A DNA stretch of 41,952 nt. It comes from an uncultured Gammaproteobacteria bacterium. GTDB taxonomy: Bacteria > Pseudomonadota > Gammaproteobacteria > Arenicellales > Poriferihabitantaceae. Positions 16,733 through 25,567 of this stretch are shown piece by piece. The DNA lies in NCBI GenBank assembly GCA_937992195.1, contig CALKKV010000019.1, positions 1-41,952 of the forward strand, written 5' to 3'. A program made the translations under genes and the position numbers. The notes under the pieces were generated by a model. The model made no database searches. It saw nothing but the letters and a program-made list of their open reading frames with translations, and was not told the origin of the DNA. The number at the start of each line of letters is the position of its first letter. Positions within the stretch are counted from its first letter, which is position 1.

Positions 16733-17536
16733 TTACCTCCCTTTCCTTTTCATCATGCCCTGCTGAGGGTTGTAACCATATACAGCAAGCATGAAGAACA
16801 ACAATGTGCAAACTACTACGACACACATGGAGACAAGGTTTAATTGCCCGTATATGGCAAATCGTATGAACTCTATACCATGAGTTAATGGATCAATTTT
16901 CGCCAGCAGATGTACCGCAGTTGCACCAGACTCCTCGAGTTTCCATAGAGGGTACAAAGCAGAGGACAGAAAGAACATCGGGAAAATAACAAAATTCATT
17001 GTTCCCGCAAAATTCTCAAGCTGTTTTACATAGACTGAGAGCAGCAATCCGAGAGAACCAAGCATCATGCCTGTCAAAAACATTGGAATAAAAGCCAGCA
17101 ATAATCCAGCTATTGGCAAGTCTATTTGAAAGATTATGCAAAGAAGTAAAAATGCATACGCTTGCAAAACGGACAATACTGTTCCCGCTAAGAGCTTGCA
17201 AAGTAAAATGATCCAGCGAGGTAGAGGTGCTGTTAACAACAATCGCATCAAACCCATTTCTCTGTCATAGACCAGAGAAAGGGAAGATTGCATGCCATTA
17301 AATAGTAGAACCATCCCAAGCAAGCCAGGAACAACATACACCTGGTATTCGATATAGGTATCGTAGGGCGGTATGATAGAAACGCCGAAGACATTCTGAA
17401 ACCCGGCGGCGAACACGAGTAACCACAGAGAAGGGCGCACAAGCGCGGACAATAGTCGCCCTCGCTGGTGCCAAAACTTAACCAGTTCTCGTTGGCAAAT
17501 AGCAAACAATGCCGATGCAACTACAGCTCTTTCCAT
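16733..17536 (-). CDS. ABC-2 type permease of the PQQ alcohol dehydrogenase ABC system (PedC/LutF-like)
   Basis: A 267-residue ABC-2 permease with six predicted membrane helices. The N terminus (FWHQRGRLLSALVRPSLWLLVF) and the stretches GMVLLFNGMQSSLSLVYDRE and FFLSSALYPLWKLEE match the permease family tied to PQQ alcohol dehydrogenases (TIGR03861, from memory). In Pseudomonas putida the PedA1A2BC transporter of this type is needed for lanthanide-dependent growth at low lanthanide, and the lut transporter of Methylorubrum is related. Its ATPase is probably the plus-strand gene at 23221. The last codons carry the ribosome site of the AcoR-like regulator, so the two are co-transcribed. Confidence 0.87.
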   Translation of the reverse strand: MERAVVASALFAICQRELVKFWHQRGRLLSALVRPSLWLLVFAAGFQNVFGVSIIPPYDTYIEYQVYVVPGLLGMVLLFNGMQSSLSLVYDREMGLMRLLLTAPLPRWIILLCKLLAGTVLSVLQAYAFLLLCIIFQIDLPIAGLLLAFIPMFLTGMMLGSLGLLLSVYVKQLENFAGTMNFVIFPMFFLSSALYPLWKLEESGATAVHLLAKIDPLTHGIEFIRFAIYGQLNLVSMCVVVVCTLLFFMLAVYGYNPQQGMMKRKGR

Positions 17537-17691
17537 CTAGGTGTAAGTGTCGTTATTATTTTTTAACCAGTTGTTTGTTAGTGTGTTGTTACAACTGATT
17601 GATGTATTCCAGCATACGACGAGGCGAGATGTTTGTCTACGGTGCAGGAAAACTTCCTGAATCTATTTCACCCTCAGTATTTGGTTTGACT

Positions 17692-17714
17692 CGCTAACGT
17701 CATTGAAGTTAGCG
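17692..17714. promoter_or_regulatory. Dyad in the divergent region upstream of the beta-propeller gene
   Basis: CGCTAAC and GTTAGCG form a perfect 7-bp inverted repeat with a 9-base spacer. It lies midway between the start of the permease operon (minus) and the beta-propeller gene (plus), a good place for an operator serving both. No regulator is known for it. Confidence 0.45.
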
Positions 17715-17768
17715 TAGCTGCGATAGTTGACTGTTTAATTAACAAATTTTAATTTTGAGATAGGGAGA

Positions 17769-18806
17769 ATGAGAATTCTAAACATTGATAAGAAAAACGC
17801 TTCTTCGTTAAAAGAGAAACGAACTTTAAAGACAACCATTTTCTCTTTTTTCTTTTTTGTGGCGACCTGCTTGTTCAGTTTTCAAGTATATGCAGTAGGC
17901 ACAGGTTATATTTTTGTTAGTAGCGAGAAAGATAATGTTGTCACTGTACTTGATGGGAGTTCGTATGAACTGATTAGCAAAATTGAAACTTCCGACAGGC
18001 CGAGACATATGGCGTTTAATGCCGAAAGAACCCAGATATACGTGGCTTGCGGTGATGGTGAATCAATTGACATCATTGATATCGCCTCTCTGGAGGTGGT
18101 TGATATGATCGAAGAAATCGAAGATCCAGAAGCGTTCGATCTAAGTCCCGATGGCAAAACAATGTATATCTCGCTGGAAGACGACGGTGCGTTGGGGGTG
18201 CTTGATATTGCCAGCCGTGAAATGGTTGCGGAGATAGAAGTTGGGGAAGAGCCGGAGGGAGTGCTTGCCTCTTCCGATGGCAAACTGGTGTTTGTTACAT
18301 CAGAGGTTGCGAATGCGGTGCAAATTGTCGATACCGAAGCGCAAGAGCTGGCTGCGACAGTGATCGTTGGAACGCGCCCCAGACGGTTTGCTTTGCTGCC
18401 AACAGAAGACAAGTTATGGGTGAGCAATGAGCTAAGCGGTTCGGTTAGTATTATTGATCTGGCTTCTCGTACAGTCACCGATACGATTAATTTTTCACCT
18501 AAAGGTTTTCGCGCAGAAGATATCACCCCTGTTGGTATTGCTTTAACGCAGGACGGAAAGACAGCGTATGTGGGGCTTGGAAGGGCGAATCACGTTGCCG
18601 TGCTGGATGTTGAATCGAAAGAAGTGAGAGAGTATGTGCTGGTCGGAGAACGCGCATGGAACACGACGCTCACTTCCGACGAGTCTCGTCTAGTGGTAAC
18701 AAATGGTTTAAGCGATGACATATCAGTCATTGATACCAAAAGTAACAAGGTGATCAAGTCTGTGCCGGTTGGCAGAGTTCCTTATATGGCGTTGATTGAT
18801 GACTAA
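17769..18806 (+). CDS. Secreted YVTN beta-propeller protein of the PQQ alcohol dehydrogenase system
   Basis: A 345-residue protein with an N-terminal signal segment (about residues 22-42, cleavage near VYA/VGTG) and seven propeller repeats of about 42 residues (for example DIIDIASLEVV, LGVLDIASREM and SIIDLASRTV). It matches the beta-propeller family found with PQQ-dependent catabolism genes (TIGR03866, from memory). The role is unknown; a periplasmic partner of the adjacent binding protein is likely, since the stop overlaps the start of that gene by 8 bases. AGG sits unusually close (4 bases) to the ATG. Confidence 0.88.
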   Translation: MRILNIDKKNASSLKEKRTLKTTIFSFFFFVATCLFSFQVYAVGTGYIFVSSEKDNVVTVLDGSSYELISKIETSDRPRHMAFNAERTQIYVACGDGESIDIIDIASLEVVDMIEEIEDPEAFDLSPDGKTMYISLEDDGALGVLDIASREMVAEIEVGEEPEGVLASSDGKLVFVTSEVANAVQIVDTEAQELAATVIVGTRPRRFALLPTEDKLWVSNELSGSVSIIDLASRTVTDTINFSPKGFRAEDITPVGIALTQDGKTAYVGLGRANHVAVLDVESKEVREYVLVGERAWNTTLTSDESRLVVTNGLSDDISVIDTKSNKVIKSVPVGRVPYMALIDD

Positions 18807-19998
18807 TGTTGGTTTTGCTTGTTACAGGATAGCGCTAGCTCTAATACTGGGGCTTGCTCTAATTGTTGTCTTTCCAAAACAGGCGGTTGCGGAATCTGTT
18901 TATCAGATCGGATATTTGGATTATAAGAAAGATGATCGCTACAAGAAGAAGGTGCTCTATGCGCGCTATCTGGGAAAGCCGTTAGGACGTTCTGTTGATG
19001 GAGCAAAAACTGCGTTAAAAGAGCTTCGCTTCCACGGCAAGGAGCTGGGAATTACCTTTGAGTTAAATGCTAAGCGCTTTTCCAAAACCGAAGATTTGCG
19101 GAAACTAGTGAATGAGTTTGGCGAAGAAGGGGTTAATTTTGTAATCGCAGATTTGAAGCCTGATTTGCTTTTGGAAGCGGCGGCGTTGGCTGAAAGTAAA
19201 GGAATCACTTTGTTTAACGTTTCTTCTGGTGAATCCCGACTCAGACAAGAGCAATGTAAGAAGAACATCTATCATGTAATACCGAGTGACAATATGTTGA
19301 GTGATGCGCTGTCTCAACATCTTGCATCGCTAAAATGGCGTTCAATTCTTGCGCTGGTTGGCCCAAATCCTGAAGATAAAGTTTTGCTTGAAACATTCAA
19401 AGCTTCGGCCAAACGTTATGGCCTGAAAGTTGACGACGAGCGCGAGTTTGTCCTGGGATCAGATCCAAGAGTAAGAGAAAAAAATAATACCAAGCTACTT
19501 ACCAAAGGCAAACATGACGTAATTTTCGTCGCCGATGCGGACGGTGAATTTGCCCGTCAGCTGCCTTACAAAACAGTAAAACCAACGCCGATTGTTGGTG
19601 GTGAAGGACTGGCGGCAATGGCATGGCATTGGTCATGGGATCGATTTGGCGCTCCGCAATTGGGCAAGCGGTTTGAAAAACTCAGCGATCGTCCTATGGC
19701 GAATAATGACTGGGCTGCATGGATGGCGGTTAAGATGATTGCCAAGGGTATCCAAACATTAAAAAGCACGGAGAAAAATTCGCTGGTTGAATTTCTGACA
19801 GATTCAGAAACCATTTTTGACGGATTTAAAGGCAATCGTTTGAACTTTCGCTCATGGAATAATCAACTTCGCCAGCCCATTCTTATTGCAACCCATAACT
19901 GGGTGATTCAAAGAGCGCCAGTAGAAGGATTCCTGCATCAAAAGGAAAATATGGACACGTTGGGTATCGACGAACCGGAGTCAAAATGTCAGTTTTAG
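18799..19998 (+). CDS. Periplasmic binding protein of the PQQ alcohol dehydrogenase ABC system
   Basis: A 399-residue type I periplasmic-binding-fold protein with a signal peptide (cleavage near QAVA/ESVY). The start YQIGYLDYKKDDRYKKKVLYARYLG and the late WAAWMAVKMIAKGIQTL are typical of the family paired with PQQ alcohol dehydrogenases (TIGR03863, from memory; PedA-like/LutA-like). The ATG at 18799 lies in the ATGACTAATG overlap with the beta-propeller gene, giving coupling. The ligand is unknown; lanthanide-chelator or cofactor handling is the likely purpose, judging from Ped and Lut. Only one cysteine pair is seen (EQCKKN and the C-terminal KCQF). Confidence 0.88.
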   Translation: MTNVGFACYRIALALILGLALIVVFPKQAVAESVYQIGYLDYKKDDRYKKKVLYARYLGKPLGRSVDGAKTALKELRFHGKELGITFELNAKRFSKTEDLRKLVNEFGEEGVNFVIADLKPDLLLEAAALAESKGITLFNVSSGESRLRQEQCKKNIYHVIPSDNMLSDALSQHLASLKWRSILALVGPNPEDKVLLETFKASAKRYGLKVDDEREFVLGSDPRVREKNNTKLLTKGKHDVIFVADADGEFARQLPYKTVKPTPIVGGEGLAAMAWHWSWDRFGAPQLGKRFEKLSDRPMANNDWAAWMAVKMIAKGIQTLKSTEKNSLVEFLTDSETIFDGFKGNRLNFRSWNNQLRQPILIATHNWVIQRAPVEGFLHQKENMDTLGIDEPESKCQF

Positions 19999-20074
19999 AA
20001 CGAACCGCTTGGGTCCAGCTTTGCAGTCAGAAGCGTAAGACAAAAGGAGCAGGCGGCGCAGAGAAATGAGTCTG

Positions 20075-20482
20075 CTATTCAAACTCCGCGCTGTGAATAT
20101 CCCAACGTTGAGAGCGGCCTTGAATTTTATCGCAACCCAATTCCAGCGCTTCGGTATCTGGCGGCAAGACATAAACGCTGCGTCCGGGCTGACGAACGTC
20201 ACCAAAGTAACGAAACAGCTTTATTTTGATCGACTTTGTTGGATGCACATTCTTAACCACGATTTGTTTGGCGCTGCGCGCAACACAGTTGGCACCGAAG
20301 TCGGTGGAGAATTCGATATGACTTTCTGCGTCCGGGGTTGCACCATTCGCCAGAGGTTGAACCAAGATAAACATAGCCGCCGCGATCGCCGATGGAAAGC
20401 GGGAATTGCTCAGCCAGTGGTTCAAACCTTTTGTGTTTCGCGTTCTGTTTTGTGTTCTGTTTTGGGTCGAATTGAACTTCAT
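20075..20482 (-). CDS. Small secreted protein of unknown function
   Basis: A 135-residue product with a long polar N-terminal stretch, a hydrophobic segment (AIAAAMFILVQPLANG) and a mature region of about 85 residues (starting near ATPDAESH). The mature part has two cysteines (GANCVARSAKQIVVKNVHP and LELGCDKI). An Asn-Arg-Thr-rich N terminus comes from a 12-bp DNA tandem repeat. The ATG at 20482 is preferred to one at 20563 because it is closer to the signal segment; neither has a good ribosome site. It lies on the opposite strand inside the transporter block, a sign that the block was built piecemeal. No family was recognised. Confidence 0.6.
   Translation of the reverse strand: MKFNSTQNRTQNRTRNTKGLNHWLSNSRFPSAIAAAMFILVQPLANGATPDAESHIEFSTDFGANCVARSAKQIVVKNVHPTKSIKIKLFRYFGDVRQPGRSVYVLPPDTEALELGCDKIQGRSQRWDIHSAEFE
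20442..20465 (+). repeat. 12-bp tandem repeat in the leader of the small secreted protein
   Basis: Two head-to-tail copies of GTTCTGTTTTGK (11 of 12 bases identical) encode the Asn-Arg-Thr repeats of the minus-strand protein. They could vary by slippage, but only two copies are present. Confidence 0.6.
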
Positions 20483-20595
20483 CACGCTAGCTGTTTCTCT
20501 CGGTTGGCTATGGTGCATCGCGATCATTCTATCTGGCATAACACAGGTATTCAATTCTGCCATGGGTTCAGGAGATATCCTGAGGTAAGTGCCTT

Positions 20596-21621
20596 GTGAA
20601 CGCGATCGCTGACAAATGGAAGCCTCACACAGTTAAAAACTGTGTTCTTTGTGGGGCTGGACTGCTTGGTCTGTGGTTGGCTTCAAGTGTTTCTTACGCG
20701 GCGGAGCCGCTGCGTCTTGGCGTCCTTAAATTCGGCACAGTGAACTGGGAGCTGAGCGTTATAAAAGATAGAAAGCTGGATGAAAAATATGGCTTTGAGC
20801 TCGAAGTCGTACCCTTAGCCGCTAAAAACGCTACCCATGTTGCTATCCAGGGCGGTGCCGTAGATATGATTGTCTCAGACTGGATTTGGGTATCGCGGCA
20901 GCGGAGTAACCAGAGAGATTATACCTTTGCACCATATTCCACCGCCGCGGGTTCGGTGATGGTTCATCCAAATAGCGGTATCGAAACTCTTGATGACTTA
21001 AAAGATAAACGCATTGGTGTTGCCGGGGGTCCGGTAGATAAAAGCTGGCTGCTTCTGTCGGCGTACACGCGCAAAATCTTGGGGGAGCCAGTAGAAACAA
21101 TGACCCAGCCAAGTTTCGCGGCGCCGCCATTGATTAACGAGCTGATGGCCAGTGGTGAATTCCCGTCAGCTTTGAATTATTGGCACTACAGCGCACGACT
21201 TAAAGCACTCGGCATGGTGGAGTTGATCAAAGTCAGTGATTTACTGGAGACTTTAGGCATTGAAAAAGAAATCCCATTGATCGGATGGGTGTTTCATACA
21301 TCCTGGGCGCAGGAAAATCCGGATGTCATTCGCGGTTTTCTAGCGGCATCCAGAGAGGCGCAGAAAATAATGCTGAACGACGATAGCGTCTGGGACTTTC
21401 TTCGGCCGTTGTTAAAAGCGGAGGATGATGTGATTGCAGAATTTCTGCGAGACTCTTTTCGAGAAGGGATTATCGAATGCTTCGATGAAAGCTATGGACG
21501 AGCGATTGCTGCAGCATTCGATATTATTAGCGAAATTGGCGGTCGTAAACTCGTGGGCGACAGTAGCGCGCTGGCGGAAGGGACGATCTGGCCTGCTTCG
21601 TTTGATCGAAACTGCTCGTAG
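20596..21621 (+). CDS. ABC importer substrate-binding protein, NitT/TauT-like
   Basis: A 341-residue periplasmic binding protein of the SsuA/THI5-like family with an N-terminal signal segment (cleavage near SYAA/EPLR). The mature start LRLGVLKFGTVNWELSVIK and the stretches AIQGGAVDMIVSDWIWVSRQR and LKDKRIGVAGGPVDKSW are characteristic. The GTG at 20596 follows GAGG at 20582. It heads a three-gene importer (permease and ATPase follow at 9 bases and by overlap). Family members carry sulfonates, nitrate, taurine, thiamine precursors or metals with a chelator; the ligand here is unknown. Confidence 0.9.
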   Translation: MNAIADKWKPHTVKNCVLCGAGLLGLWLASSVSYAAEPLRLGVLKFGTVNWELSVIKDRKLDEKYGFELEVVPLAAKNATHVAIQGGAVDMIVSDWIWVSRQRSNQRDYTFAPYSTAAGSVMVHPNSGIETLDDLKDKRIGVAGGPVDKSWLLLSAYTRKILGEPVETMTQPSFAAPPLINELMASGEFPSALNYWHYSARLKALGMVELIKVSDLLETLGIEKEIPLIGWVFHTSWAQENPDVIRGFLAASREAQKIMLNDDSVWDFLRPLLKAEDDVIAEFLRDSFREGIIECFDESYGRAIAAAFDIISEIGGRKLVGDSSALAEGTIWPASFDRNCS

Positions 21622-21630
21622 CATACTTTT

Positions 21631-22425
21631 ATGCAAACTCAGGGACCTTCTGCGGAAGTCGGGTTGAAACCCTCCGTTCAGTCACATAAAGCCCTAAGAG
21701 CCGGTTCTTTTTTATTAATTTTTATCCTCTGGCAAGTCGCAGCGCTAGTGGTTGATAACCGGGTTTTGCCCGCTCCCATCGCCGTTGTTAAACGCTTGTT
21801 TATCGATCTTGCAAGCGGAGAATTACTATCGAATCTTACAGTTACCCTGATCAGAGTTGCATTTAGTTTCTTCTTTGCGATGTTGTTAGGTACCGCTATC
21901 GGCCTTGTCATGGGTAGTAAAAGGCGACTGGATGTCTTGTTAGATGGTTTGCTAATGCTTGGATTGAATGTGCCTGCATTGGTTACGATTATTCTTTGCT
22001 ATATCTGGTTTGGTCTGACCGAAGTGGCTGCGGTGGTTGCCGTCGCTGTGAATAAAATCCCGATGGTTGTGGTGAATATGCGGGAGGGTGCGAGAGCCAT
22101 TGATTCGCAGTTGATGGAGGTCGCTAGAGTTTATCGAATTTCCCGAAGTCTGACTTTCCGCTCGGTATACATGCCTCAGCTATCCCCTTATCTTCTGGCA
22201 TCAATGCGCAATGGACTCGCACTCATCTGGAAAATTGTTTTGGTGGTTGAATTGCTGGGTCGCAGTGACGGTGTCGGCTTCCAGCTATCGGTGTTCTTTC
22301 AGTTTTTCGACATTGAGGGGATACTGTCATATACCCTGGCATTTGTTCTTGTGATCTATATGATTGAGTGGCTGCTGTTACGTCCGCTGGAACGCTCGCT
22401 TTCTGGCTGGAGGCAAGTTGGGTGA
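21631..22425 (+). CDS. ABC importer permease, NitT/TauT-like
   Basis: A 264-residue inner-membrane permease of the SsuC/TauC type with about six helices. The EAA loop that contacts the ATPase is visible around EVARVYRISRSLTFRSVYMP. It starts 9 bases after the binding-protein stop. Its own stop overlaps the ATPase start (GTGA), and the GGAGG site for that start (22409-22413) lies inside this gene. Confidence 0.9.
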   Translation: MQTQGPSAEVGLKPSVQSHKALRAGSFLLIFILWQVAALVVDNRVLPAPIAVVKRLFIDLASGELLSNLTVTLIRVAFSFFFAMLLGTAIGLVMGSKRRLDVLLDGLLMLGLNVPALVTIILCYIWFGLTEVAAVVAVAVNKIPMVVVNMREGARAIDSQLMEVARVYRISRSLTFRSVYMPQLSPYLLASMRNGLALIWKIVLVVELLGRSDGVGFQLSVFFQFFDIEGILSYTLAFVLVIYMIEWLLLRPLERSLSGWRQVG

Positions 22426-23168
22426 TCAACAGTATTCAGATCGATATTCAGAAGAAACTGCACAGCAATGGTTTGTGCACAATTCGTGACCTCTCTATCT
22501 CTACGTCAAAAGGCGAGTTTGTTGCCATCGTCGGGCCATCTGGTGCAGGCAAAACGACATTGCTAAATATTATCAGCGGTCTTGATGAACAGATCGACGG
22601 GCAGGTTTTGGCAAATGACACCCTTCCGTTAGCGCAGCTCGAACATAATCGGAGTTTCGTTTTTCAGGAGCCAAGGCTAATGCCGTGGTTAACCGTGAGA
22701 AAAAATATCGAGCTTGTTTTATCGTCAGAACAAAATCAACAAGGAGCCGTACAGAAGTTATTGGGGGAGGTGGGCTTGCAGGGATTTGAACATGTCTATC
22801 CCGGACAGCTGTCGGGTGGGATGCAGCGTCGGGTAGGTTTGGCCAGAGCTTTTATTGTTGAACCTGAGTTACTGCTATTGGACGAGCCTTTCCAATCCCT
22901 TGATGAACCTACCGCAAACGACTTGAGGGCGCTATTACTTCGACTGACCAAAAAACAAAAACCCACTGTATTTTTCGTCACGCACCAGCTACGGGAGGCA
23001 GTTGCCCTGGCTGACCGGGTTATTTTTGTTTCGGCTCGACCAGCAAGTGTGATTCTCGATTATCCAGTGGAACTGAATCGACCGAGGCAAATAGACGGCG
23101 ATGAAGTAACTCAGGTGTGTAACGGACTAATGAAGAAGTATCCCGACCTGCTGTCGGGAAAAAGTTGA
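22422..23168 (+). CDS. ABC importer ATPase, NitT/TauT-like
   Basis: A 248-residue ATPase with Walker A GPSGAGKTT, Q-loop FQEPRLMPWLTV, signature LSGGM, Walker B LLLLDEP and switch His THQ, all in family order. The PRLMPWLTV stretch is typical of SsuB/TauB. The start is the GTG at 22422, set by GGAGG 8 bases upstream and by the overlap with the permease stop; a TTG-type start further up would lie deep inside the permease. It completes the importer that splits the Ped/Lut-like transporter. Confidence 0.93.
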   Translation: MINSIQIDIQKKLHSNGLCTIRDLSISTSKGEFVAIVGPSGAGKTTLLNIISGLDEQIDGQVLANDTLPLAQLEHNRSFVFQEPRLMPWLTVRKNIELVLSSEQNQQGAVQKLLGEVGLQGFEHVYPGQLSGGMQRRVGLARAFIVEPELLLLDEPFQSLDEPTANDLRALLLRLTKKQKPTVFFVTHQLREAVALADRVIFVSARPASVILDYPVELNRPRQIDGDEVTQVCNGLMKKYPDLLSGKS

Positions 23169-23220
23169 TAATTATGATTATTCCGCATACTCTGAACCCA
23201 GGTGTTAACTGATCCTGTTT

Positions 23221-23952
23221 ATGTCCATACTTTCGATTAAATCTGTCAGTAAATCTTATGGCGACGTTCGTGCATTAAACGACGTAAGCTTTGAACACAG
23301 CGGTGGTTTTTGCGCACTGTTGGGTCAGAACGGGGCAGGAAAATCGACACTCTTTCAATTGCTCACCGGCTTATTCCTGCCGGACGAAGGCGAGATCACG
23401 ATAGCGGGTAAAAATTTAAAAACACAAATCGTTGAAGTGCTGTCTGAGATTGGCGTGGTGTTTCAGCAACCCTCGCTTGATCTTGATATGACAGTAGAGG
23501 CAAATCTGTTGTTTCACGGTCGATTGCGTGGCATGAAAAAAGAGACCATGGGTTTACGCATTGAAGAGGAACTCACCCGACTGGGTTTAATTGATGACCT
23601 CAAGCGACCTTGTCGGGCATTGAGCGGCGGCAACCGTCGAAAAGTCGAACTGGCGAGAGCGCTAATGGGAAATCCGCGATTGCTTTTGATGGATGAAGCG
23701 ACGGTGGGGCTTGATCCGGCATCCAGAGATTCTCTGGTCAAATATGTCTACGAACTGTGCGGCGAGCGTTCTATGGCAACGCTATGGGCGACACATTTAG
23801 TCGACGAGGCCGAGAATGCAGACCAAATTTTAGTGTTGGACAAAGGCCGGCAGAAAGCTGAGGGAACGGCCCATGAGCTAGCGGAGCAATCCGGCCAAAC
23901 ATCTTTACTGGATGCTTTTCTGGCCATAACTGAAAAAGAAAAAGACGCATAG
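23221..23952 (+). CDS. ATPase of the PQQ alcohol dehydrogenase ABC system (exporter-type)
   Basis: A 243-residue ATPase with Walker A GQNGAGKST, signature LSGGN, Walker B LLLMDEA (Ala where Pro is usual) and switch His TLWATHLVDEAEN. This is the CcmA/ABC-2 drug-export type, matching the PQQ alcohol dehydrogenase ATPase family (TIGR03864, from memory). It is the likely partner of the ABC-2 permease at 16733, although the two are on opposite strands and 5.7 kb apart. The ATG at 23221 has no good ribosome site; it lies 52 bases after the importer ATPase, so read-through is possible. Confidence 0.88.
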   Translation: MSILSIKSVSKSYGDVRALNDVSFEHSGGFCALLGQNGAGKSTLFQLLTGLFLPDEGEITIAGKNLKTQIVEVLSEIGVVFQQPSLDLDMTVEANLLFHGRLRGMKKETMGLRIEEELTRLGLIDDLKRPCRALSGGNRRKVELARALMGNPRLLLMDEATVGLDPASRDSLVKYVYELCGERSMATLWATHLVDEAENADQILVLDKGRQKAEGTAHELAEQSGQTSLLDAFLAITEKEKDA

Positions 23953-24069
23953 CAGGGCGGGATATTTTCCTAAAGGCTGCTTGGGTCCTTCCGCTATATT
24001 TAATCCCTGCGAAGAAATTGCAGTGCAAAAGCATGCCTTGACGGTTCTCCATTAAAAAGAGACTTAGAA

Positions 24070-24867
24070 ATGAAGCTAGCGTTAACGTTTACAGTTTTAA
24101 TCTCATTGTTACTCTCCTTGGGCGCAACAGCGCAATCCAATTTGCTTGGCAACGTGGATCTCGAGTCCGCAGATATGACCGAAGCCGAAATGTCTCGAGA
24201 GGAGCTGGTTTCATTACTCGAAAGCGCAACACCGGAAAACCCTCTGGATCTTGAAAACAAGCGTCTTTCTGGCCTGAATCTAAGTGGTGTGGATTTTAAA
24301 GGCGCAAAAATGAAGTCGGTTCGACTCAACTACGCCGACCTCAGCAACGCCAATCTGAGTGGAACGGTTTTAGACCTGGCCTGGATGCTTGAAGCGAATC
24401 TGGATGGTGCCATTCTTGATAAAGCCAGCCTTTTCTCGACGCAGCTTCATAAAGCTTCGCTTAAAAATGCGTCGCTCCGTGGCGCACGCGTTGTCGCTGA
24501 TTTGAGTAAGGCCGATATGAGTGGCGCGGATATGACCGATGCGAACCTTGGCGCAGACATGAAGAATCAGTCGATGGGATTGATGCGCGCGGTACTGACT
24601 TCTGCAAATCTGAACAATATCAATATGACAGGCGCGATCGCTTCAAGAGTGGTATTCGAATTTGCTTCGATGCGCAATGCCATACTAGATAATGCTGATT
24701 TTAATGGTGCAGAATTGGCTGGCGCAGATCTGACAGGTGCAAGTGTAACCGGGCTTTTTATGGATGGCGCTGATGTTCAGAATACAACGTTGAAAGAGCT
24801 GAAAGGGCAGGATGATATGGTCGGACTGGACACTACCAAGAATTTAGACGAAGCGTACTTAGATTAG
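24070..24867 (+). CDS. Secreted pentapeptide-repeat protein
   Basis: A 265-residue protein with a signal peptide (cleavage near ATAQ/SNLL) followed by a long run of pentapeptide repeats of the A(D/N)LxG type from about residue 65 to 245 (for example ADLSNANLSG, ADMSGADMTDANLG and AELAGADLTGAS). It should fold as a right-handed beta-helix in the periplasm. The function is unknown. The ribosome site and start region (acttagaaatgaa) match that of xoxF over 13 bases, hinting at similar translational tuning. It follows the ABC ATPase by 117 bases on the same strand. Confidence 0.85.
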   Translation: MKLALTFTVLISLLLSLGATAQSNLLGNVDLESADMTEAEMSREELVSLLESATPENPLDLENKRLSGLNLSGVDFKGAKMKSVRLNYADLSNANLSGTVLDLAWMLEANLDGAILDKASLFSTQLHKASLKNASLRGARVVADLSKADMSGADMTDANLGADMKNQSMGLMRAVLTSANLNNINMTGAIASRVVFEFASMRNAILDNADFNGAELAGADLTGASVTGLFMDGADVQNTTLKELKGQDDMVGLDTTKNLDEAYLD

Positions 24868-24916
24868 GTTAAACGACACTAAGAAGCAACTCGATACCAG
24901 CTCTACTAAATTTTTA

Positions 24917-25567
24917 CTATATCTCTTCAGTATCAACGGTCTTTACGATTCCGTGACGCAAAGCTAGATGGACGATTTCAGTGGTGGTTGATAGCTTTAA
25001 TTTGGTTTTAATTTGTGTAGTGTAGTTCGCAACAGTTTTATAACTCAATGCCAATCGACTCGCGGCTTCTTGAGCGGAGTGTCCCTGTGCTAACAGCAAG
25101 AATATTTCAAACTCTCGTGGCGTGAGTCCAGAAAGATTATCATCTTTGTCAGATGCGCCGCGCAAGGCAAGCTTTTCTTTCAAGGCAGGTTCAATGTAGG
25201 TATTCCCTTTAGCAATCTCCCGTACTGCGTCAACCATAATATCCGGCACGCTATTTTTAGTGATGTAGCCTTTGCTACCGGAATCAAGGGCTTTCTCCAC
25301 AATCGAAATATCATCATGCATGCTAAATACAATAATGCGCGCTTGACTATCGCGAGCGATCATATGACGTATCGCTTTCAGACCACCAATCCCTGGCAAA
25401 GAAAGGTCCATTACGACAACATCTGGTTGTAAGCTTGCATATAGCTGACAACCACGCTCGCCGGTTTCGGCTTCCGCGACTACCTTGATATCTTGCGCAC
25501 TTTGGAGCAACGCCTTATATCCGGCGCGTACCACACTATGATCGTCAACCAGAAGTACATTAATCAT
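24917..25567 (-). CDS. NarL/LuxR-family response regulator
   Basis: A 216-residue response regulator. The receiver has the acidic pair VDDH, the phospho-acceptor Asp in VVVMDLSLPG, Ser in IVFSMHDD and Lys in SKGYITKNS. The C terminus is a LuxR-type HTH (LTPREFEIFLLLAQGHSAQEAASRL, then YKTVANYTTQIKTKL). The ATG at 25567 is chosen over an upstream TTG because GGAG lies 6 bases before it; it overlaps the kinase stop by 8 bases. Regulators of this type (AgmR/ExaE/MxbM-like) control quinoprotein alcohol dehydrogenases, so control of xoxF, pqqA or the transporter is plausible but inferred. Confidence 0.92.
   Translation of the reverse strand: MINVLLVDDHSVVRAGYKALLQSAQDIKVVAEAETGERGCQLYASLQPDVVVMDLSLPGIGGLKAIRHMIARDSQARIIVFSMHDDISIVEKALDSGSKGYITKNSVPDIMVDAVREIAKGNTYIEPALKEKLALRGASDKDDNLSGLTPREFEIFLLLAQGHSAQEAASRLALSYKTVANYTTQIKTKLKLSTTTEIVHLALRHGIVKTVDTEEI

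Noticed and set aside
17727..17755. TTGACT...TAATTT promoter for the beta-propeller gene
   Set aside because: The transcript would begin about 7 bases before the ATG and would exclude the ribosome site.
17906..18526. 206-codon minus-strand open frame
   Set aside because: It is antisense to the beta-propeller gene, is rich in Ser/Ile from reversed codons, and has no ribosome site or recognisable domain.
20066..20599. 177-codon plus-strand open frame
   Set aside because: It covers the reverse of the small secreted protein. The minus frame has a signal segment and ordinary composition; the plus frame has neither.
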